64,000 bases of DNA from assembly GCA_023663285.1 (NCBI GenBank), contig JAMPHT010000005.1, forward strand, positions 1 to 64,000, written 5' to 3'. Position 1 is the stretch's first letter. Each line of letters starts with the position of its first letter. Positions 1-7,425 of the stretch are shown piece after piece. Below the pieces are notes generated by a model. It had not been told where the DNA came from. It saw nothing but the letters and a program-made list of their open reading frames with translations, and ran no database searches. The translations under genes were made by a program, and so were the position numbers. The stretch is from Bacillota bacterium. GTDB taxonomy: Bacteria; Bacillota; Clostridia; Lachnospirales; Lachnospiraceae.

Positions 1-1
1 C

Positions 2-70
2 GAAAGATATGAGGCATCCGGAGCAGGCTATAACGGAATTTTCCTTTCAAGGCTGCTCAAAACATATTGA
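2..70 (+). CDS. possible 3' end of a gene entering from the left
   Basis: An open frame runs from base 2 to a TGA at 68-70 and encodes 22 residues (ERYEASGAGYN... ending LLKTY). It has no start in the window, so it could be the tail of a gene that begins upstream. Codon choice looks ordinary, but the stretch is too short to assign to a family and could be chance. Confidence 0.25.
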   Translation, partial: ERYEASGAGYNGIFLSRLLKTY

Positions 71-72
71 CA

Positions 73-101
73 TTGACTTTTTGTCATCCTGGGCATAAAC
101 T
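73..101 (+). promoter_or_regulatory. sigma-A type promoter for the AAA-ATPase gene
   Basis: TTGACT (73-78) and TAAACT (96-101) are separated by 17 bases and lie about 45 bases before the start at 147. The -35 box is close to consensus and the -10 box is moderate. Confidence 0.45.
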
Positions 102-146
102 TTAACAAAGAGTCTTTGTAGGGCTCATTCATGGAGGGCAGCGAAA

Positions 147-1727
147 TTGGGAGTCTATTTTGATCCCGGAAATAAAGGCTTCCGGGAAATCTTACAGTCT
201 GGATATGTGGATAAGACCGGTTTGATCGCATTGATGAACAATACTGTGGGAACAATGGAAAAATTAGTCTGCATCAGCAGACCCAGGCGTTTTGGCAAAT
301 CCTTTGCGGCAAAAATGCTGTGCGCATATTATGACTGTTCCTGTGATTCCCATGCGCTCTTTGATGACAAGGAGATTGCGTGGACAGAAGGGTATCTGAA
401 GCATTTGAACCGATATCATGTAATCAGTCTTGATATTACCGGTTTTATTTCCGATGCGTCGGAAAGAGGCGTACCGCTGTTAAATGTGCCAAATCTGATT
501 GTGGATGCGGTGTATAAGGAAATAACAGAGAGTTACCCAAAGCTGGGTGGGGAAAGCCTTAAGGATATCATGACTGCCTGCGTGGAAAAAACAGGAAGAG
601 AGTTCATATTCATCATTGACGAGTGGGACGCGCTTATCCGTGAGGCAAAGGGGGACGCGGCAGTGCAGAAGAAGTACTTAAGCTTCCTGAGGGGATGGTT
701 CAAAAACAGCAACTTCACCCCTAATGTTGTGGCGGCGGCTTATATGACGGGCATTCTTCCCATTAAGAAAGACGGCTCTCAGTCTGCTATTTCGGATTTC
801 CTGGAATATCCCGTTCTTGAACCGGACGGGTTTGCCGAGTATACAGGATTCACAGAGGAAGAGGTAAAGAAGCTGTGTGAAAATTATGGAATGTGTTTTG
901 AAGAGGCTAAGCGATGGTATGACGGGTATGATTTTCCGGACGCAGGTCCAATCTACAACCCCTATTCGGTGATGATGGCAATGAGGAAGAAGGAATTTGG
1001 CTCATACTGGCAGAAGACTTCCGCGGCGGAATCGTTGATGAACTATATCAACATGGATTTTGAAGGGCTGCAGGAGGTGATCGCGCGGCTGATAGCAGGG
1101 GAAGATGTCGAGGTCGATACAGAGAGCTTTGAGAATGATCTTGAGTCTTTTGGAAGCAGGGATGATGTACTGACGCTATTGATCCATCTGGGGTATCTTG
1201 CATGGCATAAGAAAGACAAAACGGTGCATATTCCCAATGAAGAGGTGAAGGCAGAATTCAGAAGAATTCTGAAGGGCAGGAATGTAAATCGGAAATGGAT
1301 GGAGCTGCTGGATCGTTCACGTAAGCTTTTGGAGGATACGATGGCAGGCAATGCGGAAGCTGTATCAAAGACGATTGAGGAGATACGTGACACACAGTAT
1401 GCGCCAACCTTCTACAATGATGAGCAGGCGCTGCGGTATGTGATCAAATTTGCGTATATTGCGGCAATAGACCAGTATATGAAGGTTGAAGAGCTGCCCT
1501 CAGGGAAAGGAATTGCAGATATAGTGTACCTGCCGAAGCCGCAATCTACGCTTCCGGCGTTGATTGTCGAGTTGAAATGGGATAAGTCATCCGAAGGGGC
1601 GCTCCGACAGATTAGGGAGAAAAATTATCCCGCAGTATTGAAGGATTATGACGGTGAAACCGTGCTCGTTGGAATCAGCTACAGCACAAAGAAAAAAGAA
1701 CATAGCTGTGTAATAGAGAGAGTTTAA
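147..1727 (+). CDS. AAA-ATPase-like / PD-(D/E)XK nuclease-like protein (DUF1703 type)
   Basis: A 526-residue protein of the family pairing an N-terminal AAA-ATPase-like domain (Pfam AAA-ATPase_like) with a C-terminal PD-(D/E)XK nuclease-like domain (DUF1703). Visible marks are the P-loop-like CISRPRRFGKS near residue 50, the Walker B-like FIIDEWD near 155, the conserved AAYMTGILPIKK, DDVLTLLIHLGYLAW near 345, and a C-terminal GIADIVYLP...LIVELKWDKS, where D and ExK fit nuclease-fold residues. The start is TTG at 147, with GGAGGG at 133-138; the ATG at 131 is out of frame and soon meets a stop. A paralogue lies at 44094-45668. The family is abundant in Bacteroidetes and gut Clostridia, but its cellular role is not established. 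I infer an accessory, possibly mobile-element-associated, function. Confidence 0.85.
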   Translation: MGVYFDPGNKGFREILQSGYVDKTGLIALMNNTVGTMEKLVCISRPRRFGKSFAAKMLCAYYDCSCDSHALFDDKEIAWTEGYLKHLNRYHVISLDITGFISDASERGVPLLNVPNLIVDAVYKEITESYPKLGGESLKDIMTACVEKTGREFIFIIDEWDALIREAKGDAAVQKKYLSFLRGWFKNSNFTPNVVAAAYMTGILPIKKDGSQSAISDFLEYPVLEPDGFAEYTGFTEEEVKKLCENYGMCFEEAKRWYDGYDFPDAGPIYNPYSVMMAMRKKEFGSYWQKTSAAESLMNYINMDFEGLQEVIARLIAGEDVEVDTESFENDLESFGSRDDVLTLLIHLGYLAWHKKDKTVHIPNEEVKAEFRRILKGRNVNRKWMELLDRSRKLLEDTMAGNAEAVSKTIEEIRDTQYAPTFYNDEQALRYVIKFAYIAAIDQYMKVEELPSGKGIADIVYLPKPQSTLPALIVELKWDKSSEGALRQIREKNYPAVLKDYDGETVLVGISYSTKKKEHSCVIERV

Positions 1728-1741
1728 GAAGGAAAGGTAAT

Positions 1742-2020
1742 ATTTCTGATATCTGCGATTCGTCTAAGCTGGATGAGAAGGGATGCCATGGCGCACCTGA
1801 TTGGGTCATCGAAATAGTGTCTCAGAGCAGCAGACCGCGGGATTATGTTAAAAAGATGTTAAAGTACGGCACAGCGGGAGTCAGGGAGTATTGGATCGTA
1901 GATCCTGAGAAAGAACGTGTCACTGTATATTGCTTTGAAAAGGAAACTGCAGAAGAGTACGCATATGGGGAAGAAGTTCCGGTTGGAATTTATGAAGGGT
2001 TTATGATCAAGGTGGAGTAA
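1742..2020 (+). pseudogene. Uma2 (DUF820) endonuclease-like gene remnant, 5'-truncated
   Basis: The frame ending at 2020 reads back without a stop through the GTG at 1817 to about 1742 and continues the Uma2-family pattern: DSSKLDEKGCHGAPDWVIEI, then a conserved YGTAGVREYWIVDPE. Uma2 proteins are about 190 residues and have a PD-(D/E)XK fold. Here only the C-terminal half remains and no start codon with a ribosome site precedes it. It begins immediately after the stop of the ATPase gene, so the 5' half was probably lost when the two became adjacent. Translation from GTG 1817 would give 67 residues, but I see no Shine-Dalgarno, so I treat it as a remnant. Confidence 0.7.
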
Positions 2021-2056
2021 GCTGATAGAGATACCGATAGAAATGCAGGAAAATTC

Positions 2057-2085
2057 TTGAAATTCCCCGTCGGTTGTATTATACT
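2057..2085 (+). promoter_or_regulatory. sigma-A type promoter for the small flagellin
   Basis: TTGAAA (2057-2062) and TATACT (2080-2085) are exactly 17 bases apart, upstream of the flagellin start at 2147. I see no TAAA-N15-GCCGATAT sigma-28 motif here, so this flagellin may be expressed independently of the flagellar sigma factor. Confidence 0.6.
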
Positions 2086-2099
2086 GTAATCATAAATGG

Positions 2100-2137
2100 A
2101 CTGTGTACGGAAAACAGTTTATCACTAAGGAAAGGAG
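2100..2137 (+). promoter_or_regulatory. leader hairpin with GGA loop plus ribosome site, possible CsrA target
   Basis: ACTGT (2100-2104) pairs with ACAGT (2114-2118), leaving a 9-base loop GTACGGAAA that contains ACGGA, a CsrA-type ANGGA core. The ribosome site AAGGAAAGGAG (2127-2137) adds two more GGA triplets. CsrA represses hag translation in Bacillus subtilis through one hairpin site and one site over the ribosome site; this leader has that arrangement. The binding itself is inference. Confidence 0.4.
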
Positions 2138-2146
2138 CAGATCATT

Positions 2147-2944
2147 ATGAAAATAGCGCCGGTCAGCAATACCCATTCTGTTTACAGCGCTGCCCGTTCC
2201 AATAACAATACAAATTCCATCTATGGGAAGCTTGCCAGCGGTAAGCGGATCAATAAAGCGTCGGATGACGCGGCGGGTCTTGCCATTGCACAGAAGATCT
2301 TAAAGGAAAACAAGGGTCTGGACGTGGGTGCGTCCAATATCCGCGACGGTATCAGCGTTGCAAATGTGGCGGACGGAGCCATGGGGACCATGACAGATTC
2401 CCTGCAGAGGATCAGGGAGCTTAGCATTCAGGCGTCCAACGGTCTTTACAGCGATTCCGACAGAAAGATGATCCAGAGCGAGGTAAATCAGCTGCTTGCA
2501 GACGTCCAGCGCACGGCGGTGGGGACCAGGTTCAATGAGATGTCGCTGTTGGACGGCAGCAAGGCGGATATGCACATTGCCGCAAATGCGGACGGCACCG
2601 GGTTAAAGCTTGGAATGGAAAATGTGACCTTAAAGTCCCTGGGACTCAACGGCTTTGACGTCACAGGGAGCTTTGATCTTTCTGCTATTGACGCGGCCAT
2701 TGAAAAGGTCAGCGCTGCCAGGAGCAGGACAGGAGCCGTTACGAACTCCCTGGAACACGCTTACAACAGCAACAGAGGGACCTCGGAGAACCTGACGGCG
2801 TCTAGGAGCCGCATAGAGGATCTGGATATCCCTAAGGCCGTATCGGAGAAACAGAAAAATAAGCTTCTTCAGGATTACCGTATGGGGATGATGCGTAAAA
2901 GGATGCAGGACGATTCCTCGGTACTGAAGCTTTTCGGTATGTAA
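2147..2944 (+). CDS. small divergent flagellin
   Basis: A 265-residue flagellin-family protein. The N-terminal D0/D1 region is canonical (LASGKRINKASDDAAGLAIA, then NIRDGISVANVADGAM and RIRELSIQASNG), followed by a very short central region and a D1-like C-terminal helix. The extreme C-terminus departs from the usual LAQANQ...LSLLG ending and reads RKRMQDDSSVLKLFGM. Such short flagellins with a divergent end may be minor filament or cap-proximal subunits; this is inference. It is a monocistronic gene with a strong AAAGGAG ribosome site 9 bases before ATG, and stands apart from the csrA-linked flagellin at 18891. Confidence 0.85.
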   Translation: MKIAPVSNTHSVYSAARSNNNTNSIYGKLASGKRINKASDDAAGLAIAQKILKENKGLDVGASNIRDGISVANVADGAMGTMTDSLQRIRELSIQASNGLYSDSDRKMIQSEVNQLLADVQRTAVGTRFNEMSLLDGSKADMHIAANADGTGLKLGMENVTLKSLGLNGFDVTGSFDLSAIDAAIEKVSAARSRTGAVTNSLEHAYNSNRGTSENLTASRSRIEDLDIPKAVSEKQKNKLLQDYRMGMMRKRMQDDSSVLKLFGM

Positions 2945-3029
2945 GGAGTTGTCAAAAAAATATTTTTGGCAAGGTTATTTCCAGACGGATCCTGAGTCAT
3001 ATAAAGTTTTATGAGAAAAGGAGAAAAAA

Positions 3030-3458
3030 ATGGACGAACAAAATTATGGAAACCAGCAAAACGGGGGGGGCAACGACACCGGTTCGCAGTCCGGAAATTA
3101 TTATCAGGACTATACTGCCAATACCCAGCAGTATCAGCCGCCTCAGAACGACGGCCCCAATAAGGCTAATGGGCTGCAGATCGCCAGCCTTGTATTGGGT
3201 ATCCTTGGTATTCCGGGATGCTGCTGTTACGGAGTAGTAGGGCTTCTGTGCGGTATTGTGGGTCTGGTTTTGGCAATGATGGGGAACAAACAGAACAGGG
3301 GATCGGGTATTGGAATTGCCGGACTTGTCTGTTCCATTGTCTCTATTTTCCTGGGAATCCTGGCAACCGTTTATTATGCGCTTATATTAATGGGTATGTT
3401 TGGGTCCGGTCCTCTTGCCGATATGATACGTGACATGGGATATTCCATGTATTATTGA
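3030..3458 (+). CDS. DUF4190-type membrane protein
   Basis: A 142-residue protein. Residues 1-45 are rich in Asn, Gln, Gly and Tyr (NYGNQQNGGG, QQYQPPQND) and probably disordered. Two hydrophobic segments follow: ASLVLGILGIPGCCCYGVVG to LVLAMMG, and GIAGLVCSIVSIFLGILATV. This matches the DUF4190 arrangement of a Gln-rich cytoplasmic tail before two helices. The function is unknown. AAAAGGAG lies 7-8 bases before the ATG. The next gene also encodes a small membrane protein and begins 38 bases downstream, so they may be co-transcribed. Confidence 0.7.
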   Translation: MDEQNYGNQQNGGGNDTGSQSGNYYQDYTANTQQYQPPQNDGPNKANGLQIASLVLGILGIPGCCCYGVVGLLCGIVGLVLAMMGNKQNRGSGIGIAGLVCSIVSIFLGILATVYYALILMGMFGSGPLADMIRDMGYSMYY

Positions 3459-3462
3459 CTGG

Positions 3463-3485
3463 TTTGTGCAGGCATGACTGGATGT
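3463..3485 (+). repeat. fragment of structured intergenic repeat (third-hairpin part)
   Basis: The bases GGTTTGTGCAGGCATGACTG resemble the end of the repeat at 41880-41908 (TTTGTGCC...CAGGCATGACGG) with the hairpin loop deleted. It lies between the stop of the DUF4190 gene and the DUF2752 start. Confidence 0.35.
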
Positions 3486-3495
3486 GTGAAGATAT

Positions 3496-3954
3496 ATGAG
3501 TAAGATGAGCGGATCATCTGTGACTGAAAGAAATCTGGAAGATGAGCTTTTCAGGATAGGATTGGCAGCACTGGCAGCGGTAACAGCCCTGGCAGTGCTG
3601 TATCAATGTGTTTTTCAAAAATTTTTTCCGGCAGTTCCCTGCTTTTTCAGTACGATCCTGGGGATCTACTGTCCGGGCTGCGGCGGGACGAGAGCGCTGG
3701 TGGCGCTGCTGCGGGGACAGCTTTTGCGGGCAGTCTGGTATCATCCCTTTATTCCGTATTTTGCGTTCATCTATATCGGCTTTATGCTGACCCAGGGGCT
3801 TCAAAGGATCGGGGTAAAGAGGATCAGAGGCTGGAAATTTCATTACTGGTATCTGTGGGTGGGTGTTGGGATCTTTGCAGTAAACTTTATAGTCAAGAAT
3901 GTTCTCAGACTTAAGTTCCACGTCCTGATGTTGGCGCAGTTTCCTATAAGGTAA
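3496..3954 (+). CDS. DUF2752 domain membrane protein
   Basis: A 152-residue membrane protein. The DUF2752 signature is clear: STILGIYCPGCGGTRAL, then a helix pair with LRGQLLRAVWYHPF. The conserved CPGCGGTRA loop could bind metal or take part in thiol chemistry, but no function is established. About four hydrophobic segments are visible. It follows the DUF4190 gene on the same strand and converges on the lipoprotein gene downstream. The start is ATG 3496 (second Met at 3505); the ribosome site is weak. Confidence 0.75.
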   Translation: MSKMSGSSVTERNLEDELFRIGLAALAAVTALAVLYQCVFQKFFPAVPCFFSTILGIYCPGCGGTRALVALLRGQLLRAVWYHPFIPYFAFIYIGFMLTQGLQRIGVKRIRGWKFHYWYLWVGVGIFAVNFIVKNVLRLKFHVLMLAQFPIR

Positions 3955-3990
3955 AAAAGCGGACGTTCCATAGGAATTTCCTATTCAATA

Positions 3991-4016
3991 AGAAAAAATG
4001 CCGCATGAAGCGGCAC
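3991..4016 (-). terminator. intrinsic terminator of the lipoprotein gene (possibly bidirectional)
   Basis: TGCCGC (3999-4004), loop ATGAA, GCGGCA (4010-4015). Read on the minus strand the stem is followed by a T run (complement of AGAAAAAA, 3991-3998), as expected for the gene ending at 4031. The plus-strand side has only a weak T tract. Confidence 0.65.
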
Positions 4017-4030
4017 TTTGACTTTGGATT

Positions 4031-4504
4031 TCAGGATTCCTCATCTGTGATGATATTCACGTCATCAGGAGTCTCCCCGTGGAGAAAGCTGATGATGATC
4101 TGGATCCTTTTGTATGCCCTGGAATAATTTCCATAGGCGTACTCGGCGGTATATTCGTTATAGGAGCCGTTGCTGTATGCTTCGTGGTAGCTTTCAACGG
4201 CGGTAGTCATGTACTGGCTCGCCTCATCCGCAGTGGCCTCCAGATAATCAAATTCTTCAGGGAAATCCAATTCTGCAAAGGAACGGAAGAGAGTATCCAA
4301 TTCATCCAGATAACCTAAGAATTCTGTGACGGCGCCTTCGGCCTCTGCATTTATATTGTTCATACCGCTGTCTATTTCGGAAATCTTATTGCAAAAATCA
4401 TCTATACTCCGGCGGAACTGTACCAGCTCCGGATCCTCGCCGCAAGCCGTCAACAGGACTGTGGCAAGGACAGCGGCGATTAGCATACGAACCTTATTTT
4501 TCAA
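4031..4504 (-). CDS. secreted lipoprotein, helical, unknown function
   Basis: A 157-residue protein with a lipoprotein signal: basic KNKVR, a hydrophobic stretch, and lipobox LTAC with Cys near residue 21. The mature part is acidic and predicted helical (FCNKISEIDSGMNNINAEAE), ending with a Tyr/Ala-rich stretch and an acidic tail. I recognise no domain. It is transcribed alone from a good promoter at 4558-4586 and ends at a terminator shared with the convergent DUF2752 gene. Confidence 0.75.
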   Translation of the reverse strand: MKNKVRMLIAAVLATVLLTACGEDPELVQFRRSIDDFCNKISEIDSGMNNINAEAEGAVTEFLGYLDELDTLFRSFAELDFPEEFDYLEATADEASQYMTTAVESYHEAYSNGSYNEYTAEYAYGNYSRAYKRIQIIISFLHGETPDDVNIITDEES

Positions 4505-4557
4505 CTTACGTTAACCTCCAATTCATGCCCTTTGGCAGACGTTACATCATTAAATTT

Positions 4558-4586
4558 ATCATATTTTGTCTGAATAGGCAATACAA
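4558..4586 (-). promoter_or_regulatory. sigma-A type promoter for the lipoprotein gene
   Basis: On the minus strand, TTGTAT (4586-4581) and TATGAT (4563-4558) are 17 bases apart, about 55 bases upstream of the lipoprotein start. Confidence 0.5.
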
Positions 4587-4682
4587 ATCCCTCACAAAAA
4601 GAATAAATCCTCCCCTTTACGGTTCATTCCGGTGTATGATATGATAGTCGAAAAGAAAACGGGGCTGGTTGGGAGGCACCTT

Positions 4683-7322
4683 ATGACGCGAAGCGAATTT
4701 TTAAAACTTTCAAAAGCTTATCTGTACCTGGATGGCGCCACCGGGTCAAATCTGGTAAAGGCGGGAATGCCGTCAGGCGTCTGCCCGGAGCGCTGGATAC
4801 TGGAGCATAGGGATGTGATGCTGGAATTACAGAAACAATACGTGCTTGCGGGAACAGATATCCTATATGCGCCCACGTTTACGGCCAACAGGATCAAGCT
4901 GGCAGAATACGGGCTTGCGGACCGGCTGCAGGAGATGAACAGGGAACTGGTGGCGATTTCCAGAGAGGCTGCGGAAACGGCTTCAGACCGCAGGGTCTAT
5001 GTGGCAGGGGATCTGACCATGACAGGAGAACAGCTGGTGCCCATGGGCACCATGAGGCCGGAGGAACTGATCGCCGTCTACCGGGAGCAGATCCGGGCGC
5101 TGGCGGAGGCGGGGGCGGATCTGCTGGTGGTGGAGACAATGATGAGCCTGGCGGAGGCGAGAGCGGCAGTGATCGCGGCAAAGGAGGTCTGTGAGCTGCC
5201 CGTTATGGTGACAATGACCTTTGAGCCGGATGGCAGGACCCTGTACGGGACGGATGCACGGACGGCGGCGGTGGTGCTGGAAAGTTTGGGCGTATGCGCC
5301 GTGGGCGTAAACTGTTCCACGGGTCCCGCCGCCATGGGACAGATCGTGGCAGATATGGCTGTCGTCACCAGGGACATTCCCATCATAGCAAAACCAAACG
5401 CAGGGCTGCCATTTTTGGACGAGCAGGGACGAACCTGCTATGAGATGGATGCAGATACCTTTCAGGAGGAAATGAAGCTTCTGGTCACAGCCGGAGCGAC
5501 CGTGCTGGGGGGATGCTGCGGGACTACGCCGGAGTTTATCCGCAGGCTGCGGGACGCCTTTGGCAGAGACTTGAGCTTTGATGTACAGAGACGACAGCCG
5601 GGAATGCGGTTTCTGACCTCGGAGCGGCAGACTGTTGCTTTTGGCCTGGATGGAAAGTTTATGATCGTGGGTGAGCGCATCAACCCTACGGGGAAAAAGC
5701 TTCTTCAGGCACAGCTGCGGGAGGGCTCTATGGACAGGGTGCTGCAGTTTGCCGAGGAACAGGAGAAGGACGGCGCCTGTATCCTGGATGTGAACATGGG
5801 TATGAGCGGCATCGATGAAAAGGAAATGATGCTTCGGACCATCGAGGAGGTATCAGGTGTCACCAGCCTGCCCTTGTCGCTGGATTCCAGTCATGTGGAG
5901 GTGCTGGAGGCAGCGCTGCGCTATTATCCGGGGAGGGCTTTGGTGAACTCGGTGTCTCTGGAGACGGAAAAGTTTGAGAAGCTGCTTCCCATCGTGAAAA
6001 AGTATGGGGCAATGTTTATTTTACTGCCTCTGTCGGACAAGGGGCTGCCGGAAAGCATAGAGGAAAAGATACATATCATTGAAACCATTCTGGAGCGGGC
6101 GTATTCACTGGGGATGGAAAAGGAGGATGTGGTGGTGGACGGACTGGTGGCTACGGTAGGCGCCAACAAAAGAGCGGCGCTGGAAACCCTGGAGACCATC
6201 CGTTACTGCAAGGGAAAGGGACTGGCTACCATCTGCGGACTTTCCAACATCTCCTTCGGTATGCCGGAAAGAAGCTATGTCAACACGGCATTTCTGACCC
6301 TTGCCATCAGGGAGGGGCTGACCATGGCCATCGCCAATCCCTCTCAGGAGCTGTTGGTCAGCTGTGCGCTGGCGGCGGATCTGCTGCTTGCAAAAGAGGA
6401 TGCGGACATACGATATATTGAATATGTAAATGAGGCTGCGGAAAAACGGGAGCGAAGGGCACAGCAGCTTACAAAGCTGCCGCCCGGCCAGCCGGAAGGG
6501 AGCAGCTCCGGAGGACAGGCTGTATCACCGGGAGGCGCCGGAAGCAGCGGGGCTGGCGGCGGGTCCGAAAGCAGTCCCGGCGGCGGTTCAGGAGTCGGAA
6601 GCAATACAGCCGACAGTGCCGCAGAGGAAAGCACCGGCGGAATGACGGGGACCGGAAGCAGCGGGGCTGGCGGCGGAGCAGACAGCCCATGCCGACAGAG
6701 ACTCCGCCATGCCGTCATAAAGGGAAACCGAAGCGGTATTGCCGCCATTACAAAGGAAGCCTTAAACATCGGCGAAGATCCCGCGGCCCTGCTGAATCAG
6801 GTCCTGCTGCCTGCCATCAATGAGGTGGGGGAGCTGTTTGACCGGGGGAAATATTTCCTGCCCCAGCTCATCGGCAGTGCGGAGGCCATGAAAAATGCCA
6901 TTGAGGTTTTGGAACCCCTGCTGTTGAAGAAAAGCAGTGCAAAGGATATGCCGGTGGTAGTGATTGCCACAGTAGAAGGGGATATTCATGATATTGGAAA
7001 GAACCTGGTTGCCCTGATGCTGAAAAACCATGGTTTTCAGGTCATAGACTTAGGCAAGGATGTACCTAAGGAGGAGATCATTCGGGCGGCCAGGGAACAC
7101 CATGCGGATATCATTGCCCTGTCCGCCCTGATGACCACCACCATGCAGCGGATGAAAGAGGTGGCGGACTATGCCAGGGAGCAGAAGCTGCAGGCAAAGA
7201 TCATGATCGGCGGAGCCGTCATTACCCAGGAATACGCGGATGAGATCGGCGCCGACGGATATTCAAGGGACGCGGCGGAGGCTGTGAGAGTGGCGAAACG
7301 GCTCACGGGCTGTTCAGAGTAA
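4683..7322 (+). CDS. metH: cobalamin-dependent methionine synthase, short form
   Basis: Transfers a methyl group from methyltetrahydrofolate to homocysteine through cobalamin. From ATG 4683 it has 879 residues; GGGAGG at 4671-4676 supports this start over the GTG at 4632. Order: homocysteine methyltransferase domain (about 1-300) with zinc-ligand-type cysteines in GVNCSTG and GGCCGTTP; pterin-binding domain (about 310-580; VGERINPTGKK, DVNMG); a Gly/Ser/Ala-rich linker of about 75 residues (DNA 6475-6700); B12-binding cap; and the cobalamin Rossmann domain with the DxHxxG motif in EGDIHDIGKN. The C-terminal AdoMet reactivation domain of E. coli MetH is absent, as in short clostridial MetH, so reactivation needs a separate protein. 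The linker is unusual for the family. No B12 or SAM riboswitch is evident in the short upstream gap. Confidence 0.93.
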   Translation: MTRSEFLKLSKAYLYLDGATGSNLVKAGMPSGVCPERWILEHRDVMLELQKQYVLAGTDILYAPTFTANRIKLAEYGLADRLQEMNRELVAISREAAETASDRRVYVAGDLTMTGEQLVPMGTMRPEELIAVYREQIRALAEAGADLLVVETMMSLAEARAAVIAAKEVCELPVMVTMTFEPDGRTLYGTDARTAAVVLESLGVCAVGVNCSTGPAAMGQIVADMAVVTRDIPIIAKPNAGLPFLDEQGRTCYEMDADTFQEEMKLLVTAGATVLGGCCGTTPEFIRRLRDAFGRDLSFDVQRRQPGMRFLTSERQTVAFGLDGKFMIVGERINPTGKKLLQAQLREGSMDRVLQFAEEQEKDGACILDVNMGMSGIDEKEMMLRTIEEVSGVTSLPLSLDSSHVEVLEAALRYYPGRALVNSVSLETEKFEKLLPIVKKYGAMFILLPLSDKGLPESIEEKIHIIETILERAYSLGMEKEDVVVDGLVATVGANKRAALETLETIRYCKGKGLATICGLSNISFGMPERSYVNTAFLTLAIREGLTMAIANPSQELLVSCALAADLLLAKEDADIRYIEYVNEAAEKRERRAQQLTKLPPGQPEGSSSGGQAVSPGGAGSSGAGGGSESSPGGGSGVGSNTADSAAEESTGGMTGTGSSGAGGGADSPCRQRLRHAVIKGNRSGIAAITKEALNIGEDPAALLNQVLLPAINEVGELFDRGKYFLPQLIGSAEAMKNAIEVLEPLLLKKSSAKDMPVVVIATVEGDIHDIGKNLVALMLKNHGFQVIDLGKDVPKEEIIRAAREHHADIIALSALMTTTMQRMKEVADYAREQKLQAKIMIGGAVITQEYADEIGADGYSRDAAEAVRVAKRLTGCSE

Positions 7323-7332
7323 TTTATACACT

Positions 7333-7366
7333 TCCAGTCATGACTGCGCAGCGGCACAAAGCTGGC
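7333..7366 (-). repeat. fragment of structured intergenic repeat
   Basis: Read on the minus strand, this reads TTTGTGCCGCTGCGCAGTCA followed by TGACTGGAAG. That closely matches the third hairpin of the element at 41778-41908 (TTTGTGCCTGCTGCGCAGGC, then ATGACGGAAG). It lies just after metH. Confidence 0.45.
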
Positions 7367-7425
7367 GAAAATAAGTAGAAAGAATAAGATAGTTACAAAT
7401 AATTTAGCAGCAGGAGGAAATAAAA

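Noticed and set aside
6344-6769. Pro/Ser-rich minus-strand frame
   Set aside because: It is the complement of the Gly/Ser/Ala linker in metH, so its composition is a by-product.
7323-7425. T-box or other riboswitch before ilvB, and likewise before leuC and metH
   Set aside because: Gaps are too short and no T-box sequence or B12/SAM riboswitch core is visible.
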